Source: Jatrophihabitans sp. GAS493 (GTDB taxonomy: Bacteria; Actinomycetota; Actinomycetes; Mycobacteriales; Jatrophihabitantaceae). Taken from it: 64,000 nt of DNA. How positions within the stretch are numbered: position 1 is the stretch's first letter; each line of letters opens with the position of its first letter. The DNA lies in the NCBI RefSeq assembly GCF_900230215.1, contig NZ_LT907982.1, forward strand, positions 3,706,001-3,770,000. The letters are read 5' to 3'. Under the pieces are notes generated by a model. That model searched no databases. It saw nothing but the letters and a program-made list of their open reading frames with translations, and was not told the origin of the DNA. A program made the translations under genes and the position numbers. This document shows positions 18,997 through 27,348 of this stretch, piece after piece.

Positions 18997-20349
18997 CTAT
19001 CGACGCTCTTCCCGCTGCTTGCAGGCCACGTCCAGCGTCGCCATCGGAAACGCCTGCAGGCGTGCCTTCGGGATCGGCTTGCCACAGCTCTCGCAGTAGC
19101 CGTAGGTGCCGGCGTCGACTCGTTCGATGGCGTGCTGAGTCTGGGTGAGCAGGTCAAGCCGGTTGGCCGCGATGCTCAACTCCTGCTCGCGTTCGAAGGT
19201 CTTGCTCCCGGCGTCGGCCTGATCGTCGCCGGCACCGTCAGCACTGGACTGCTGGTCGGTCAACTGGCGCATCGATTCGTCGTACTCGTCACGCATGCGC
19301 GCGACGTCGGCTACCAGTGCGCTCCTGATTGAAGCCAACTCAGCGTCGGAGAAGTCGACACGGGCCGTTACGGCAGGAGCCGATGAACCGGCGGTGCTAG
19401 CGGGGGCGGGGGGCTGCGTGGCGGAGGTCTTCACTTGTGCTGCTTTCTGTGCCGATGCCGTCATGTGCTCCGGTCCCTTACCTGTAACGACACCGGTTGC
19501 TGCGGCTGACTTACGAGCCACGGGCGCCGCTGTCGGGGGTTGCTTCGGGACCGCTGCAGACACTGTATTCGTTTCTCCGGCCCTCGCCACGTGCGACGCC
19601 TTTTTGGTCGGTGCGACCTTCTTCACTCCGGCCGGCGGGGCTGCCTTCGTCGACCCGACCGGCTTGGCCGGTGCCGCCTTCTTGACCGGTGCGGCCTTCT
19701 TCGCGGGCACAGCCTTCTTGGCTGGTGCGACCTTCTTGGCTGGTGCGACCTTCTTGGCTGGTGCTGCCTTCTTGGCGGGTGCGGCCTTCTTGGCTGGTGC
19801 TGCCTTCTTCACTGGTGCTGCCTGCTTGGCCACCACCTTCTTTGCGGGGGGCGCCTTCTTAGCCACCGCCTTCTTGGCTGGTGCTGCCTTAGCTGGTGCT
19901 GCCTTAGCTGGTGCTGCCTTCTTAGCTGGTGCGGCCTTTTTAGCTGGTGCTGCCTTCTTCGTCGACACCGCCTTCTTAACTGGCACGGCCTTCTTCGTCG
20001 CCGCCTTCTTAACTGGCACGGCCTTCTTGGCCGGCACCGCCTTCTTAACTGGCGCGGTCTGCTTGGCAGACGCGGCCTTCTTAGCTGGCGCCGCCTTCTT
20101 GACCGGTACCGGACGGGCCGCCGAAGGGGCGCGAGTAGCGGGTACCGCCTTCTTGACCGCCGCTTTCTTGACCGCCGCCTTCTTGACCGCCGCCTTCTTG
20201 ACCGCGGCCTTCTTGACCGCGGTCTTCTTGACCGCCGCCTTCTTGACCGGCGTCGACTTCGCGGGAGGCTTCTCCCGTGTCGCCTGTTTCGCCGCGCCGG
20301 TAGTACCGACGCGTCGCAGGGCTCGTCCTAGTCGTCCGACGGCTGTCAT
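18997..20349 (-). CDS. DksA/TraR-type zinc-finger protein with long Ala/Lys/Pro tail
   Basis: A 450-aa chimera-like protein. Residues about 25-260 are an Ala/Lys/Pro-rich array (KKAAPAKKA and KKAAVKKA units), like the tails of mycobacterial HupB and other histone-H1-like DNA-binding proteins. The last 110 residues are a DksA/TraR domain with coiled-coil helices ([11 protein letters not shown]...) and a C4-type finger, [16 protein letters not shown]. The expected second Cys pair reads LDVACKQ, so one of four zinc ligands is Asp. The family binds RNA polymerase or other partners; here nucleoid binding through the tail is an inference. ATG 20349 lies 12 bases after AAGGAG, while an ATG at 20361 directly abuts it. 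It precedes lspA, as is common in actinobacteria. Confidence 0.85.
   Translation of the reverse strand: MTAVGRLGRALRRVGTTGAAKQATREKPPAKSTPVKKAAVKKTAVKKAAVKKAAVKKAAVKKAAVKKAVPATRAPSAARPVPVKKAAPAKKAASAKQTAPVKKAVPAKKAVPVKKAATKKAVPVKKAVSTKKAAPAKKAAPAKKAAPAKAAPAKAAPAKKAVAKKAPPAKKVVAKQAAPVKKAAPAKKAAPAKKAAPAKKVAPAKKVAPAKKAVPAKKAAPVKKAAPAKPVGSTKAAPPAGVKKVAPTKKASHVARAGETNTVSAAVPKQPPTAAPVARKSAAATGVVTGKGPEHMTASAQKAAQVKTSATQPPAPASTAGSSAPAVTARVDFSDAELASIRSALVADVARMRDEYDESMRQLTDQQSSADGAGDDQADAGSKTFEREQELSIAANRLDLLTQTQHAIERVDAGTYGYCESCGKPIPKARLQAFPMATLDVACKQREERR
19640..20275. repeat. Ala/Lys/Pro-encoding low-complexity repeat
   Basis: A degenerate tandem array dominated, on the plus strand, by GCCTTCTTGGCTGGTGCG-like and GCCTTCTTGACCGCC-like units, encoding KKAxPA and KKAAV repeats on the minus strand. 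All units are multiples of three bases. A subset near 20150-20250 is nearly identical from copy to copy, which suggests recent expansion. Confidence 0.85.
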
Positions 20350-20569
20350 TTTGCTTACCATCTCCTTGGCAGAGCACAGACATAACACGGAATCCCACAA
20401 AGGTGGCTAAGGATACGAGGCGCATGAATCGTTGCGCTAGTGTCCACGCCGAAGTTTTGCTATCGAATTGTTACAGCCAGCAACGAAAACGAGCGGCGGC
20501 ACGCTCAAAGCGGATGCGACCTTTCATGCGCACCGGCTAAGCTGACAGCGCAGAAACGTGCAGTACCCC
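20350..20569. promoter_or_regulatory. divergent intergenic region upstream of the ileS leader
   Basis: About 220 bases of noncoding sequence between the DksA-like gene and the T-box. It must hold the promoters for both divergent units. It is locally lower in GC around 20440-20490 (TGCTATCGAATTGTTACAG). I could not define a convincing -35/-10 pair. Confidence 0.4.
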
Positions 20570-20830
20570 CGCGAAGACGAGGACAAGTAGCACCGAACGG
20601 GCCGCCGAAACGGTCATAAGGTGTCGAAATCACCTCCGAGCACCGGAAGAACGGGCTGAGCACCCAGCGTCGACACCTTCGATACTGGCAAGGCAGCCTC
20701 AGTAGAACCGGACCAGTAGTGACAACGAAGTGGACAGCACGGCCCCTGCGCCGTGAGTCAATGAGGGTGGTACCGCGGCAGCGAACAGCTGTCGTCCCTC
20801 GAGCGAAGTTCGAACTCGAGGCAAGAGGAG
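20570..20830 (+). promoter_or_regulatory. T-box riboswitch, tRNA-Ile, upstream of ileS
   Basis: The conserved T-box AGGGTGGTACCGCGG lies at 20764-20778 (its UGGU bulge pairs with the free tRNA acceptor end). Upstream, AGTA at 20586-20589 and GAA-ATC at 20626-20631 form the two sides of an S-turn with flanking complementary GCACC/GGTGT, placing the specifier codon ATC (Ile) at 20629-20631. Downstream, CCTCGAG (20797-20803) and CTCGAGG (20815-20821) form a hairpin immediately before the GAGGAG ribosome site at 20825-20830. There is no U-tract terminator, so control is probably at translation initiation, as in other actinobacterial ileS leaders: uncharged tRNA-Ile would expose the ribosome site. 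Confidence 0.9.
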
Positions 20831-20837
20831 TACCCCG

Positions 20838-23800
20838 GTGACTGACCAGTCCCCCACCGTGCAGAGCGATACGACCGATCTGCGATCGGACAGTTATGCA
20901 GCCCTGCCGGCGCACGTCGATCTGGCGGCCATGGACCGCGAGGTGATCGAACTCTGGCGGGCCCGCGATGTGTTCCAGCGAAGCATCGACGCCCGCGCGG
21001 AGGGGCCTCAGTGGACCTTCTACGAAGGACCACCGACGGCCAATGGCCTGCCGGGCACCCACCATGTGGAGGCCCGGGCCTTCAAAGACGTCTTCCCGAG
21101 GTTCAAGACGATGAAGGGCTACCACGTACCGCGTATCGCCGGCTGGGACTGTCATGGGCTACCGGTCGAACTCGCCGTCGAGAAGGAGCTGGGGTTCACC
21201 GGCAAGCCCGACATCGAGCGCTACGGCATCGCCGAGTTCAACGCCCACTGCCGGGAGTCGGTGCAGCGCAACGTCAGTGCGTTCACTCAGATGAGCGAGC
21301 GGATGGGCTACTGGGCCGACTACGACCGCGCCTACTGGACGATGAGCCCGGACTACGTGGAGTCGGTCTGGTGGGCCTTGAAACAGATCTTCGACAAGGG
21401 GCTGCTCACCGAGGACTTCCGGGTCGCGCCGTACTGCCCGCGCTGCGGGACGACCTTGAGCGATCACGAGGTCGCCCAGGGATATGAGGACGTCACCGAC
21501 CCATCGGTCTACGTCCGCTTCCCGCTCACCTCCGGTCCATGGGCCGGGTCGGCCGACCTGCTGGTCTGGACGACCACGCCGTGGACCCTCGTCTCCAACA
21601 CTGCCGTCGCCGTGAACCCGAAGGTCAGCTACGTCGTCGCCCGCACCGACGCCGGGACCTTCGTGGTCGCCGAGCCGCTGCTGCGGCGCACGCTCGGCGA
21701 GGACGTCGAGGTGCTCGACCGGCTGCCGGGCACGGAACTTGAACGCTGGACCTACCAGCGGCCCTTCGAACTGGTCGAACTGCCCGATGCCAACTTCGTC
21801 GTCCTGGCCGACTATGTCACCACCGAGGACGGCTCCGGTCTCGTGCACCAGGCTCCGGCCTTCGGCGCCGACGACCTGGCCACCTGCCGGGCCTACGGAC
21901 TGCCCGTGGTCAACCCGATCGGGCCGGACGGTCATTTCCTGGCCGATACCGGACTGGTGAGCGGGCTCTTCTTCAAGGATGCCGACGAGCCGCTGGTGGC
22001 CGAGTTGCGCAGTCGCGGGCTGCTCTTCAAGCATGTGCCCTACGAGCACGCGTACCCGCACTGCTGGCGCTGCCACACCCCCCTCATGTATTTCGCCCTC
22101 CCGTCCTGGTACATCCGCACCACGGCCATCAAGGAGCAGCTCCTCGCCGAGAACGAGGCGACGAACTGGTACCCGCCGACCATCAAGCACGGGCGGTTCG
22201 GCGACTGGCTCAACAACAACATCGACTGGGCGCTCTCCCGCGACCGTTACTGGGGTACCCCCCTGCCGGTGTGGCGCAACGATTCCGACCCGACCCAGCT
22301 CGTCTGCGTCGGCTCGCTGGCTGAGCTCGGCGAGCTGGCCGGAACCGATCTGAGCAATCTCGACCCACACCGCCCGTATGTCGATGACATCACTTTCACC
22401 CGGCCCAGCGAGGAGGGCACCTATCGCCGGGTTCCGCAGGTGATCGACGGCTGGTTCGACTCCGGCGCCATGCCGTTCGCCCAGTTCGGCGCGCCCCATC
22501 GCAACGCAGAGGCTGCCCGCGCGGCCTACCCGGCCGACTTCATCTGCGAGGCGATCGATCAGACCCGGGGCTGGTTCTACACCCTGATGGCGGTCGGCAC
22601 CCTCGTCTTCGACCAGAGCTCGTACCGCAACGTCCTCTGCCTGGGACACATCCTGGCCGAGGACGGCCGGAAGATGAGCAAGCACCTCGGCAACATCCTG
22701 GAGCCGATCCCGCTGATGGACCAGCACGGCGCCGACGCGCTGCGCTGGTTCATGCTGGCCGGCGGATCGCCCTGGTCGGCCCGTCGGGTCGGGCACAAGA
22801 CCTTGGAGGAGATCGCCTCCAAGGTGCTGCGCACGTACTGGTCGGTCGCCTCCTTCCAGTCGCTCTACGCCCGTGCGAACAACTGGACCCCGGCGACAGC
22901 CGGCCACTCCGGTGGGGTGGCCCCGACCGAGTTGGATCGGTGGGCCCGAAGCGAGGCGCACCGGGTCACGGCCGAAGTGGACGGGGCACTGGAGTCCTTC
23001 GACACCGCCCGCGCCGGCAAACTGCTCGCCGGATTCATCGATGACCTCTCCAACTGGTACGTGCGCCGCTCCCGGCGCCGGTTCTGGGACGGCGATCCGG
23101 CCGCGTTGCAGACGCTGCACGACTGCCTGGAGACGCTGACCCGTCTGATGAGCCCGCTGGTGCCCTTCATCACCGAGCGCGTCTGGCAGTCTCTCTTCGC
23201 CCAGACGTCCGGAATCGATTCGGTGCACCTGGCCTCCTGGCCGGTGAGTGACGCCTCGCTCGTCGACACCCGGCTGAGCGAGCAGGTGGCGCTGGTGCGC
23301 CGGCTGGTCGAACTGGGGCGGGCCGCCCGCGCCGAGTCCAGCGTGAAGACCCGCCAGCCGCTGGCCACTGCCCTCATCTCCGCACCCGGGTGGGGCGAGC
23401 TGCCGGACGAGCTTCGCGCCCAGGTGGCCGAGGAGCTCAACACGATGGCGCTGGCCAACCTCGCCGATACCGGTGAGATGGTCGAGCTATCGGTGAAGGC
23501 GAATTTCCGCGCCCTCGGCAAGCGGTTCGGTAAGCGCACCCAGCTGGTGGCCAACGCAATCGGTGGCTCCGATCCGGTAGCGCTGGTTGAGGCCTACCGT
23601 GCCGGATCGGCGCGTGTCGAGTTGGACGGAGAGACGCTGGCTCTGGAGGAGGACGACCTCATCGTCAGCGAGACTCCGCGCTCGGGTTGGGCCGTGGCCA
23701 GCTCCGGCGCCGACACCGTCGCGCTCGACCTGGAACTCACGCACGAGTTGCGCCAACTCGGCCTGCTCCGCGACATCGTCCGGCTGGTGCAGGAGGCTCG

Positions 23801-24020
23801 CAAGAACGCCGGCCTGGAGGTGACCGATCGGATCCGGCTGAACTGGCGGGTCGGTGGCTCGCCGGACCCGGCCGAGGCGCTCCGTGCGCACGCCGGGCAG
23901 CTGGCCGACGAAGTGCTGGCTACCGAGTTGGTCGAGGGACCGCCGGTGGAGGATGTCGAGGGCTACTTCAGCACGACCGACGACGCCCTCGGCCTGCATC
24001 TGTGGCTACGGCGCAGCTAG
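20838..24020 (+). CDS. ileS: isoleucyl-tRNA synthetase, type 2 (IleS2)
   Basis: A 1060-aa class I aminoacyl-tRNA synthetase charging tRNA-Ile. The Rossmann domain begins near residue 55 (FYEGPPTANGLPGTHH); the usual HIGH motif is replaced by GTHH at 73-76. A CP1 editing insertion follows, then KMSKH at 612-616 in GRKMSKHLGN, the HLGN form of the eukaryote-like type 2 enzymes, and an anticodon-binding domain. Type 2 enzymes are known to be poorly inhibited by mupirocin, and the GxHH variant of the motif has been linked to extreme resistance (recalled, not checked). The GTG at 20838 has GAGGAG 7 bases upstream and is under the T-box. Its end overlaps the convergent gene by 4 bases. Confidence 0.97.
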   Translation: MTDQSPTVQSDTTDLRSDSYAALPAHVDLAAMDREVIELWRARDVFQRSIDARAEGPQWTFYEGPPTANGLPGTHHVEARAFKDVFPRFKTMKGYHVPRIAGWDCHGLPVELAVEKELGFTGKPDIERYGIAEFNAHCRESVQRNVSAFTQMSERMGYWADYDRAYWTMSPDYVESVWWALKQIFDKGLLTEDFRVAPYCPRCGTTLSDHEVAQGYEDVTDPSVYVRFPLTSGPWAGSADLLVWTTTPWTLVSNTAVAVNPKVSYVVARTDAGTFVVAEPLLRRTLGEDVEVLDRLPGTELERWTYQRPFELVELPDANFVVLADYVTTEDGSGLVHQAPAFGADDLATCRAYGLPVVNPIGPDGHFLADTGLVSGLFFKDADEPLVAELRSRGLLFKHVPYEHAYPHCWRCHTPLMYFALPSWYIRTTAIKEQLLAENEATNWYPPTIKHGRFGDWLNNNIDWALSRDRYWGTPLPVWRNDSDPTQLVCVGSLAELGELAGTDLSNLDPHRPYVDDITFTRPSEEGTYRRVPQVIDGWFDSGAMPFAQFGAPHRNAEAARAAYPADFICEAIDQTRGWFYTLMAVGTLVFDQSSYRNVLCLGHILAEDGRKMSKHLGNILEPIPLMDQHGADALRWFMLAGGSPWSARRVGHKTLEEIASKVLRTYWSVASFQSLYARANNWTPATAGHSGGVAPTELDRWARSEAHRVTAEVDGALESFDTARAGKLLAGFIDDLSNWYVRRSRRRFWDGDPAALQTLHDCLETLTRLMSPLVPFITERVWQSLFAQTSGIDSVHLASWPVSDASLVDTRLSEQVALVRRLVELGRAARAESSVKTRQPLATALISAPGWGELPDELRAQVAEELNTMALANLADTGEMVELSVKANFRALGKRFGKRTQLVANAIGGSDPVALVEAYRAGSARVELDGETLALEEDDLIVSETPRSGWAVASSGADTVALDLELTHELRQLGLLRDIVRLVQEARKNAGLEVTDRIRLNWRVGGSPDPAEALRAHAGQLADEVLATELVEGPPVEDVEGYFSTTDDALGLHLWLRRS

Positions 24021-24415
24021 GAGCCGCAGAGGCCGCAGCCCGACATTCCCAGGGCTGCGGCTTCGCTGCGGGTCATCGCTACCGCGCCGTTGCCCAGCAG
24101 CGAGCAGCCGGCCCGGTGATAGCGAAGCCGCCGCTCGGTCACCCAGACCTGAGTCTCGTCGATCCCACGGCCGTCGTTGGCTGGGCGGGCCGGCGCGTCG
24201 ATGGTCAGATTGAGCACTGCCGCGACGACGCCTAGCAGCGCCGACGCGGCGAAGAGGATCCAGCTGCGCTGCACGGCGCCGAGCAGGATCAGCAGCACCC
24301 CGGCAGCGAGCAACCCCACCGTCGACAGCAGCAAGAATCGACCCGGGAATGCCGAGACAGGCGGGCGATCCTCTTCAGGATCACTCCGCCTGTCTCGTTG
24401 AGTACTCGTGGTCAA
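24017..24415 (-). CDS. hypothetical membrane protein with C-terminal Cys motif
   Basis: A 132-aa protein: a polar N terminus, two hydrophobic helices (about 26-47 and 50-70), then a soluble C-terminal segment with YHRAGCSLL and LGMSGCGLCGS. The His/Cys spacing (HxxxC ... CxxC) resembles a small metal- or cluster-binding motif seen at the end of some actinobacterial membrane proteins. The function is unknown. The start is TTG at 24415. Its 3' end overlaps the ileS stop by 4 bases in convergent orientation, and it lies 23 bases downstream of divIVA, so it may be the last gene of the ftsZ-divIVA transcript. Confidence 0.7.
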   Translation of the reverse strand: MTTSTQRDRRSDPEEDRPPVSAFPGRFLLLSTVGLLAAGVLLILLGAVQRSWILFAASALLGVVAAVLNLTIDAPARPANDGRGIDETQVWVTERRLRYHRAGCSLLGNGAVAMTRSEAAALGMSGCGLCGS

Positions 24416-24438
24416 TTCACCACCGGTCAGGACCGAAC

Positions 24439-25389
24439 TCAGTCCTGGCGGGCCGGCTGGTTGTTGTTCGCGTCATTGTGCCCCTGGCTCGGCGGCTCGG
24501 CCCGACCGCTGGCGTCCAAGTCACGCAGCTGCGACTCGAGGTAGCTCTTGAGGCGGGTGCGGTACTCGCGCTCGAAGGTTCGCAGCTGCTCGACCCGCCG
24601 CTCTAGGGCTTCCTTGCGCTGCTCGAACTGAGCGGTGATCGTCGCCGCACGCTGCTCGGCGTCGGAGACGGTCTGCTGGGCCTTCGCCGTGCTGTCTTCG
24701 TTGAGCTTCTTCGCCGTGGCCTGAGCCTCGGCGACGTGCTGCTCGGACTGCGCGCGAGCCGAGTTGACGGTCTGGCTGGCGTTGGCCTGCGCTTCCGAGA
24801 CGAGACGTTCGGCCTCTGCCTTGGACTGGGCCAGGTGAGTGTCGGCCGTCTGCTGGGCCAGCGCGAGCATCTGGACCGCCTGCAGCGTGTGCTGCTGCTC
24901 GCCGGCCGGCTGCTCGGCGGCTGGTGCGTTCTGGGCCGCCGCGGCTGCCTGCTGCTGGGCAGCGACGGCCTGCTGCTGGGCCTCGTGGGCCGCCTGCTGC
25001 GCCGCCTGGAGCTGCTGGCGACTCTCATTGAGCTGCTGCTCGGTCTGCGCGAGCTGGTTCTGCAGCGCCACCAGCTGGTGCTGCGTCTGGTCGCTGCCCT
25101 GGGAGAGGGCGCTCTGCAGCTCGTTCACCTGCACCTTGAGCCGGTTGTTCTCGTCGTGGGCGGCGGCCAACTCGGTGGCGGAGGCACCGTCATCGCCTCG
25201 CGGTGCCTCGACCGGTGCGCTGGGGGCTCCACCGGTCGCGCGGAGGTGGTTGTTCTCTTCGATCAACCGGGCAAGCTCCTCCTCGACCTTGTCGAGGAAC
25301 TCGTCAACCTCTTCCTCGTCATAGCCGCGTTTACCGATCGGCGGCTTCTTGAAGGCCACTGCGTGTACGTCAGCGGGAGTAAGCGTCAT
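24439..25389 (-). CDS. divIVA: DivIVA/Wag31 polar growth and septum-site protein
   Basis: A 316-aa membrane-curvature-sensing coiled-coil protein that recruits polar cell-wall synthesis in actinobacteria. The N-terminal DivIVA domain is clear ([20 protein letters not shown] then [20 protein letters not shown]). A long coiled coil follows, unusually rich in Gln and Ala in the middle (residues about 110-185), ending with a helix ([17 protein letters not shown]) common to Wag31-type C termini. ATG 25389 has GAGGTG 7 bases upstream. It closes the ftsZ-yggS-sepF-yggT-divIVA series but is preceded by a 167-base gap, so it probably also has its own promoter. Confidence 0.95.
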   Translation of the reverse strand: MTLTPADVHAVAFKKPPIGKRGYDEEEVDEFLDKVEEELARLIEENNHLRATGGAPSAPVEAPRGDDGASATELAAAHDENNRLKVQVNELQSALSQGSDQTQHQLVALQNQLAQTEQQLNESRQQLQAAQQAAHEAQQQAVAAQQQAAAAAQNAPAAEQPAGEQQHTLQAVQMLALAQQTADTHLAQSKAEAERLVSEAQANASQTVNSARAQSEQHVAEAQATAKKLNEDSTAKAQQTVSDAEQRAATITAQFEQRKEALERRVEQLRTFEREYRTRLKSYLESQLRDLDASGRAEPPSQGHNDANNNQPARQD

Positions 25390-25556
25390 TGGTTCACCTC
25401 GTGATAATCGTCAAGCGGGAACCGGGCGGCTCCGACGCCATCTCTTTTGTTGCACGGTCGTACGAACTGCTGCTGTTGCGAATGATGCAGGTGTGACAGG
25501 GGGTGATGCAAGTATTTCCGAAACTGCACTGCTGCCAGTCTGGCCGCCATCCCCCG

Positions 25557-25847
25557 CTACCCGCCGAGCTGGAGCGCGAGGGATCGCAGCGCAAAGATGG
25601 CGATCAATAGAATCATGATGCTGACATCGAGACTAATCTCGCCTATCCGGATGGGCGGAATCAAGCGCCGCAGCAGACGAACCGGGGGGTCAGTGCTGAC
25701 ATAGACCGCCTCGACCCCGAGCGCGGCGAAGCCGGCCGGCCGCCAGCTGCGGGCGAACTGCCGGGTGGTCTCGATGACGATTCTGGCCAGGATCAGCACC
25801 AGGTAAACGTAGAGAGCCAGCGCAGCACTGGCCCAGAACACGTTCAC
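25557..25847 (-). CDS. yggT: YggT family membrane protein
   Basis: A 96-aa integral membrane protein of the YggT family. It has two hydrophobic segments (about 5-25 and 70-92) around the conserved amphipathic stretch TDPPVRLLRRLIPPIRIGEISLD, which is the family signature. The function is not established; in Gram-positive bacteria it lies in the dcw-distal cluster near sepF and divIVA and is thought to assist envelope or division processes. It begins with GTG at 25847, 82 bases after sepF, in the same orientation. Confidence 0.92.
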   Translation of the reverse strand: MNVFWASAALALYVYLVLILARIVIETTRQFARSWRPAGFAALGVEAVYVSTDPPVRLLRRLIPPIRIGEISLDVSIMILLIAIFALRSLALQLGG

Positions 25848-25929
25848 TTGAGGGAACCTTCCGAATCGACGCCTGACAACTTTCCCCCATCATCCCACAT
25901 GAGGCTGGAACGACAGTGCCCGTGCGCCG

Positions 25930-26460
25930 CTACGACTGGTTGAAAAAGCCACCCTCGACGATGCGCTGCTTGTCCTGGGCGGTGACGGTGACGTTGTTCG
26001 GGCTGAGCAGGAACACCTTCGCGGTGACCCGCTCCAGCCGACCGTGCAGGCCGAAGGTCAGGCCCGCTGAGAAGTCGACCAGGCGCTTGGCGTCGGCATC
26101 ATCCATCTCGGAGAGGTTGACGATCACCGGTGTGCCGGCCCGGTAGTGCTCGCCGATCGTGCGGGCCTCGTTGTAGGTGCGCGGATGCAGCGTCGTGATC
26201 CGGTACGAAGGAGCGTCGAGTTCTGCGAAGTCGACGGCGTCGATCTCATCCCAGGCCGCGTGCCCCGCGGCCGGGGCGCCGCTCGTCTCGACCTCGCGGG
26301 CGTAGCCGGCACCGGCGCGGGCGTACTGCGGTGCCGCGACCGTCCGCTCCACACCGCGACCGGCGGCGCGTGGGTAGCTCTCTGCCGCTTCGCCGACGAA
26401 CTCGTCCTCGTCCTCAACCAGGCCGAGATAGACGCCCATCTTGCGCATGGCTCCGGGCAT
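25930..26460 (-). CDS. sepF: cell division protein SepF
   Basis: SepF anchors FtsZ to the membrane and replaces FtsA in actinobacteria. The 176-aa protein begins MPGAMRKMGVYLGL, the amphipathic membrane-targeting helix, followed by a flexible linker (residues about 20-90) and the C-terminal SepF fold (ITTLHPRTYNEARTIGEHYR, PVIVNLSEMDDADAKRLVDFSAGL, LSPNNVTV) that dimerises and binds the FtsZ C-terminal peptide. ATG 26460 is set by GGAGG 5 bases upstream; the frame extends to 26577 without a supporting ribosome site. It is 123 bases after yggS and no ftsA is present nearby, in agreement with its role. Confidence 0.95.
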   Translation of the reverse strand: MPGAMRKMGVYLGLVEDEDEFVGEAAESYPRAAGRGVERTVAAPQYARAGAGYAREVETSGAPAAGHAAWDEIDAVDFAELDAPSYRITTLHPRTYNEARTIGEHYRAGTPVIVNLSEMDDADAKRLVDFSAGLTFGLHGRLERVTAKVFLLSPNNVTVTAQDKQRIVEGGFFNQS

Positions 26461-26583
26461 GTGTTCCTCCAGTAGATCCGCTGCGTGGCTTGTCTTCAGA
26501 CTCGATGTAACGGTGTTGACAACTGTCTTGTAGCTGGGGTGGAGCTGACTGACGCGCAGTGCACGGTCGTGCTGCACCAGACG

Positions 26584-27336
26584 CTAGCCGAAACCGGTGG
26601 TTCTATGGCCGAGCAACGCCGATCCGACACGAACATGTGTCGCGCCGTGCCGGATCGCCGCCGGGAAGTCGCCACTCATCCCGGCCGAGATGGCGGTCGC
26701 AGCCGGGTGTTCTCGCTGTAGATCCGCTGATATTCGCGCCAATTCGGCGAATGCCCGGTCGGCGTCAGCCCCGTTCGGGGCGACCGCCATCACGCCGCGC
26801 AGTCGCAGTTGGGGGCGCTGGGCGACATCGGCCGCAAGCGCGTTCAGCACACCCTCGACCACGCCACCCCGCGTCGGGCTAGCGGCCGAATCACCGTATC
26901 TATCGAGGTTTACCTGCAGAAAGACGTCGATCTCCCGCTCCGCCCGCTGGGCCGCATCCGACAGCGCCGAAGCAAGTTCCGGACGATCCACCGAGTGCAC
27001 CGCATCGGCGTAGCGGGCCACGGACCTGCACTTGTTGGTCTGCAACTGCCCAATGAAATGCACCCGAACCGCACGATCAGCCAAATCGGTCGGAAGTTTC
27101 CCCCGAGCCTCCTGATCACGGCTCTCGCCGATGTCGCTCACACCGAGGCCGAGCAGCAGCTCGAGGTCCTGGACTCCGAAGCCCTTGGTCACCGCGATGA
27201 GCGTGATCTCGGCGGCGTCACGACCAGCGGCAGCCGCCGAGTCGGCGATGGCGGCCCGCACTCGCGCCAACGCGGTGACGAGCTCCGCTGCGCGCTCGGG
27301 GTCGGCCGAGCGCGCAGCGGACGGGGCGTCCATCAT
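26584..27336 (-). CDS. yggS: YggS/PROSC family PLP-homeostasis protein
   Basis: A 250-aa pyridoxal-phosphate-binding protein of the YggS/PLPBP family with a fold-type III barrel and no known enzymatic reaction; it buffers PLP and affects amino acid metabolism. The PLP lysine is in LIAVTKGFGV, and the family motifs VHFIGQLQTNK, VNLDRYG and MSGDFPAAIRHGATHVRVGSALLG are intact. It begins 12 bases after ftsZ (ATG ATG at 27336/27333) with no clear ribosome site, so is cotranscribed with it. The pgeF/yfiH gene usually found between ftsZ and yggS in actinobacteria is absent. Confidence 0.93.
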   Translation of the reverse strand: MMDAPSAARSADPERAAELVTALARVRAAIADSAAAAGRDAAEITLIAVTKGFGVQDLELLLGLGVSDIGESRDQEARGKLPTDLADRAVRVHFIGQLQTNKCRSVARYADAVHSVDRPELASALSDAAQRAEREIDVFLQVNLDRYGDSAASPTRGGVVEGVLNALAADVAQRPQLRLRGVMAVAPNGADADRAFAELARISADLQREHPAATAISAGMSGDFPAAIRHGATHVRVGSALLGHRTTGFG

Positions 27337-27348
27337 CGGCGAAAGTCG

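Noticed and set aside
19640-20275. AKP-coding array as a CRISPR or transposon end
   Set aside because: Units are degenerate, without unique spacers, and encode a coherent low-complexity tail.
21159-23228. A long open frame (689 codons) on the minus strand inside ileS
   Set aside because: It is antisense to a fully conserved gene and its translation has no recognisable motif; long shadow frames are expected at this GC content.
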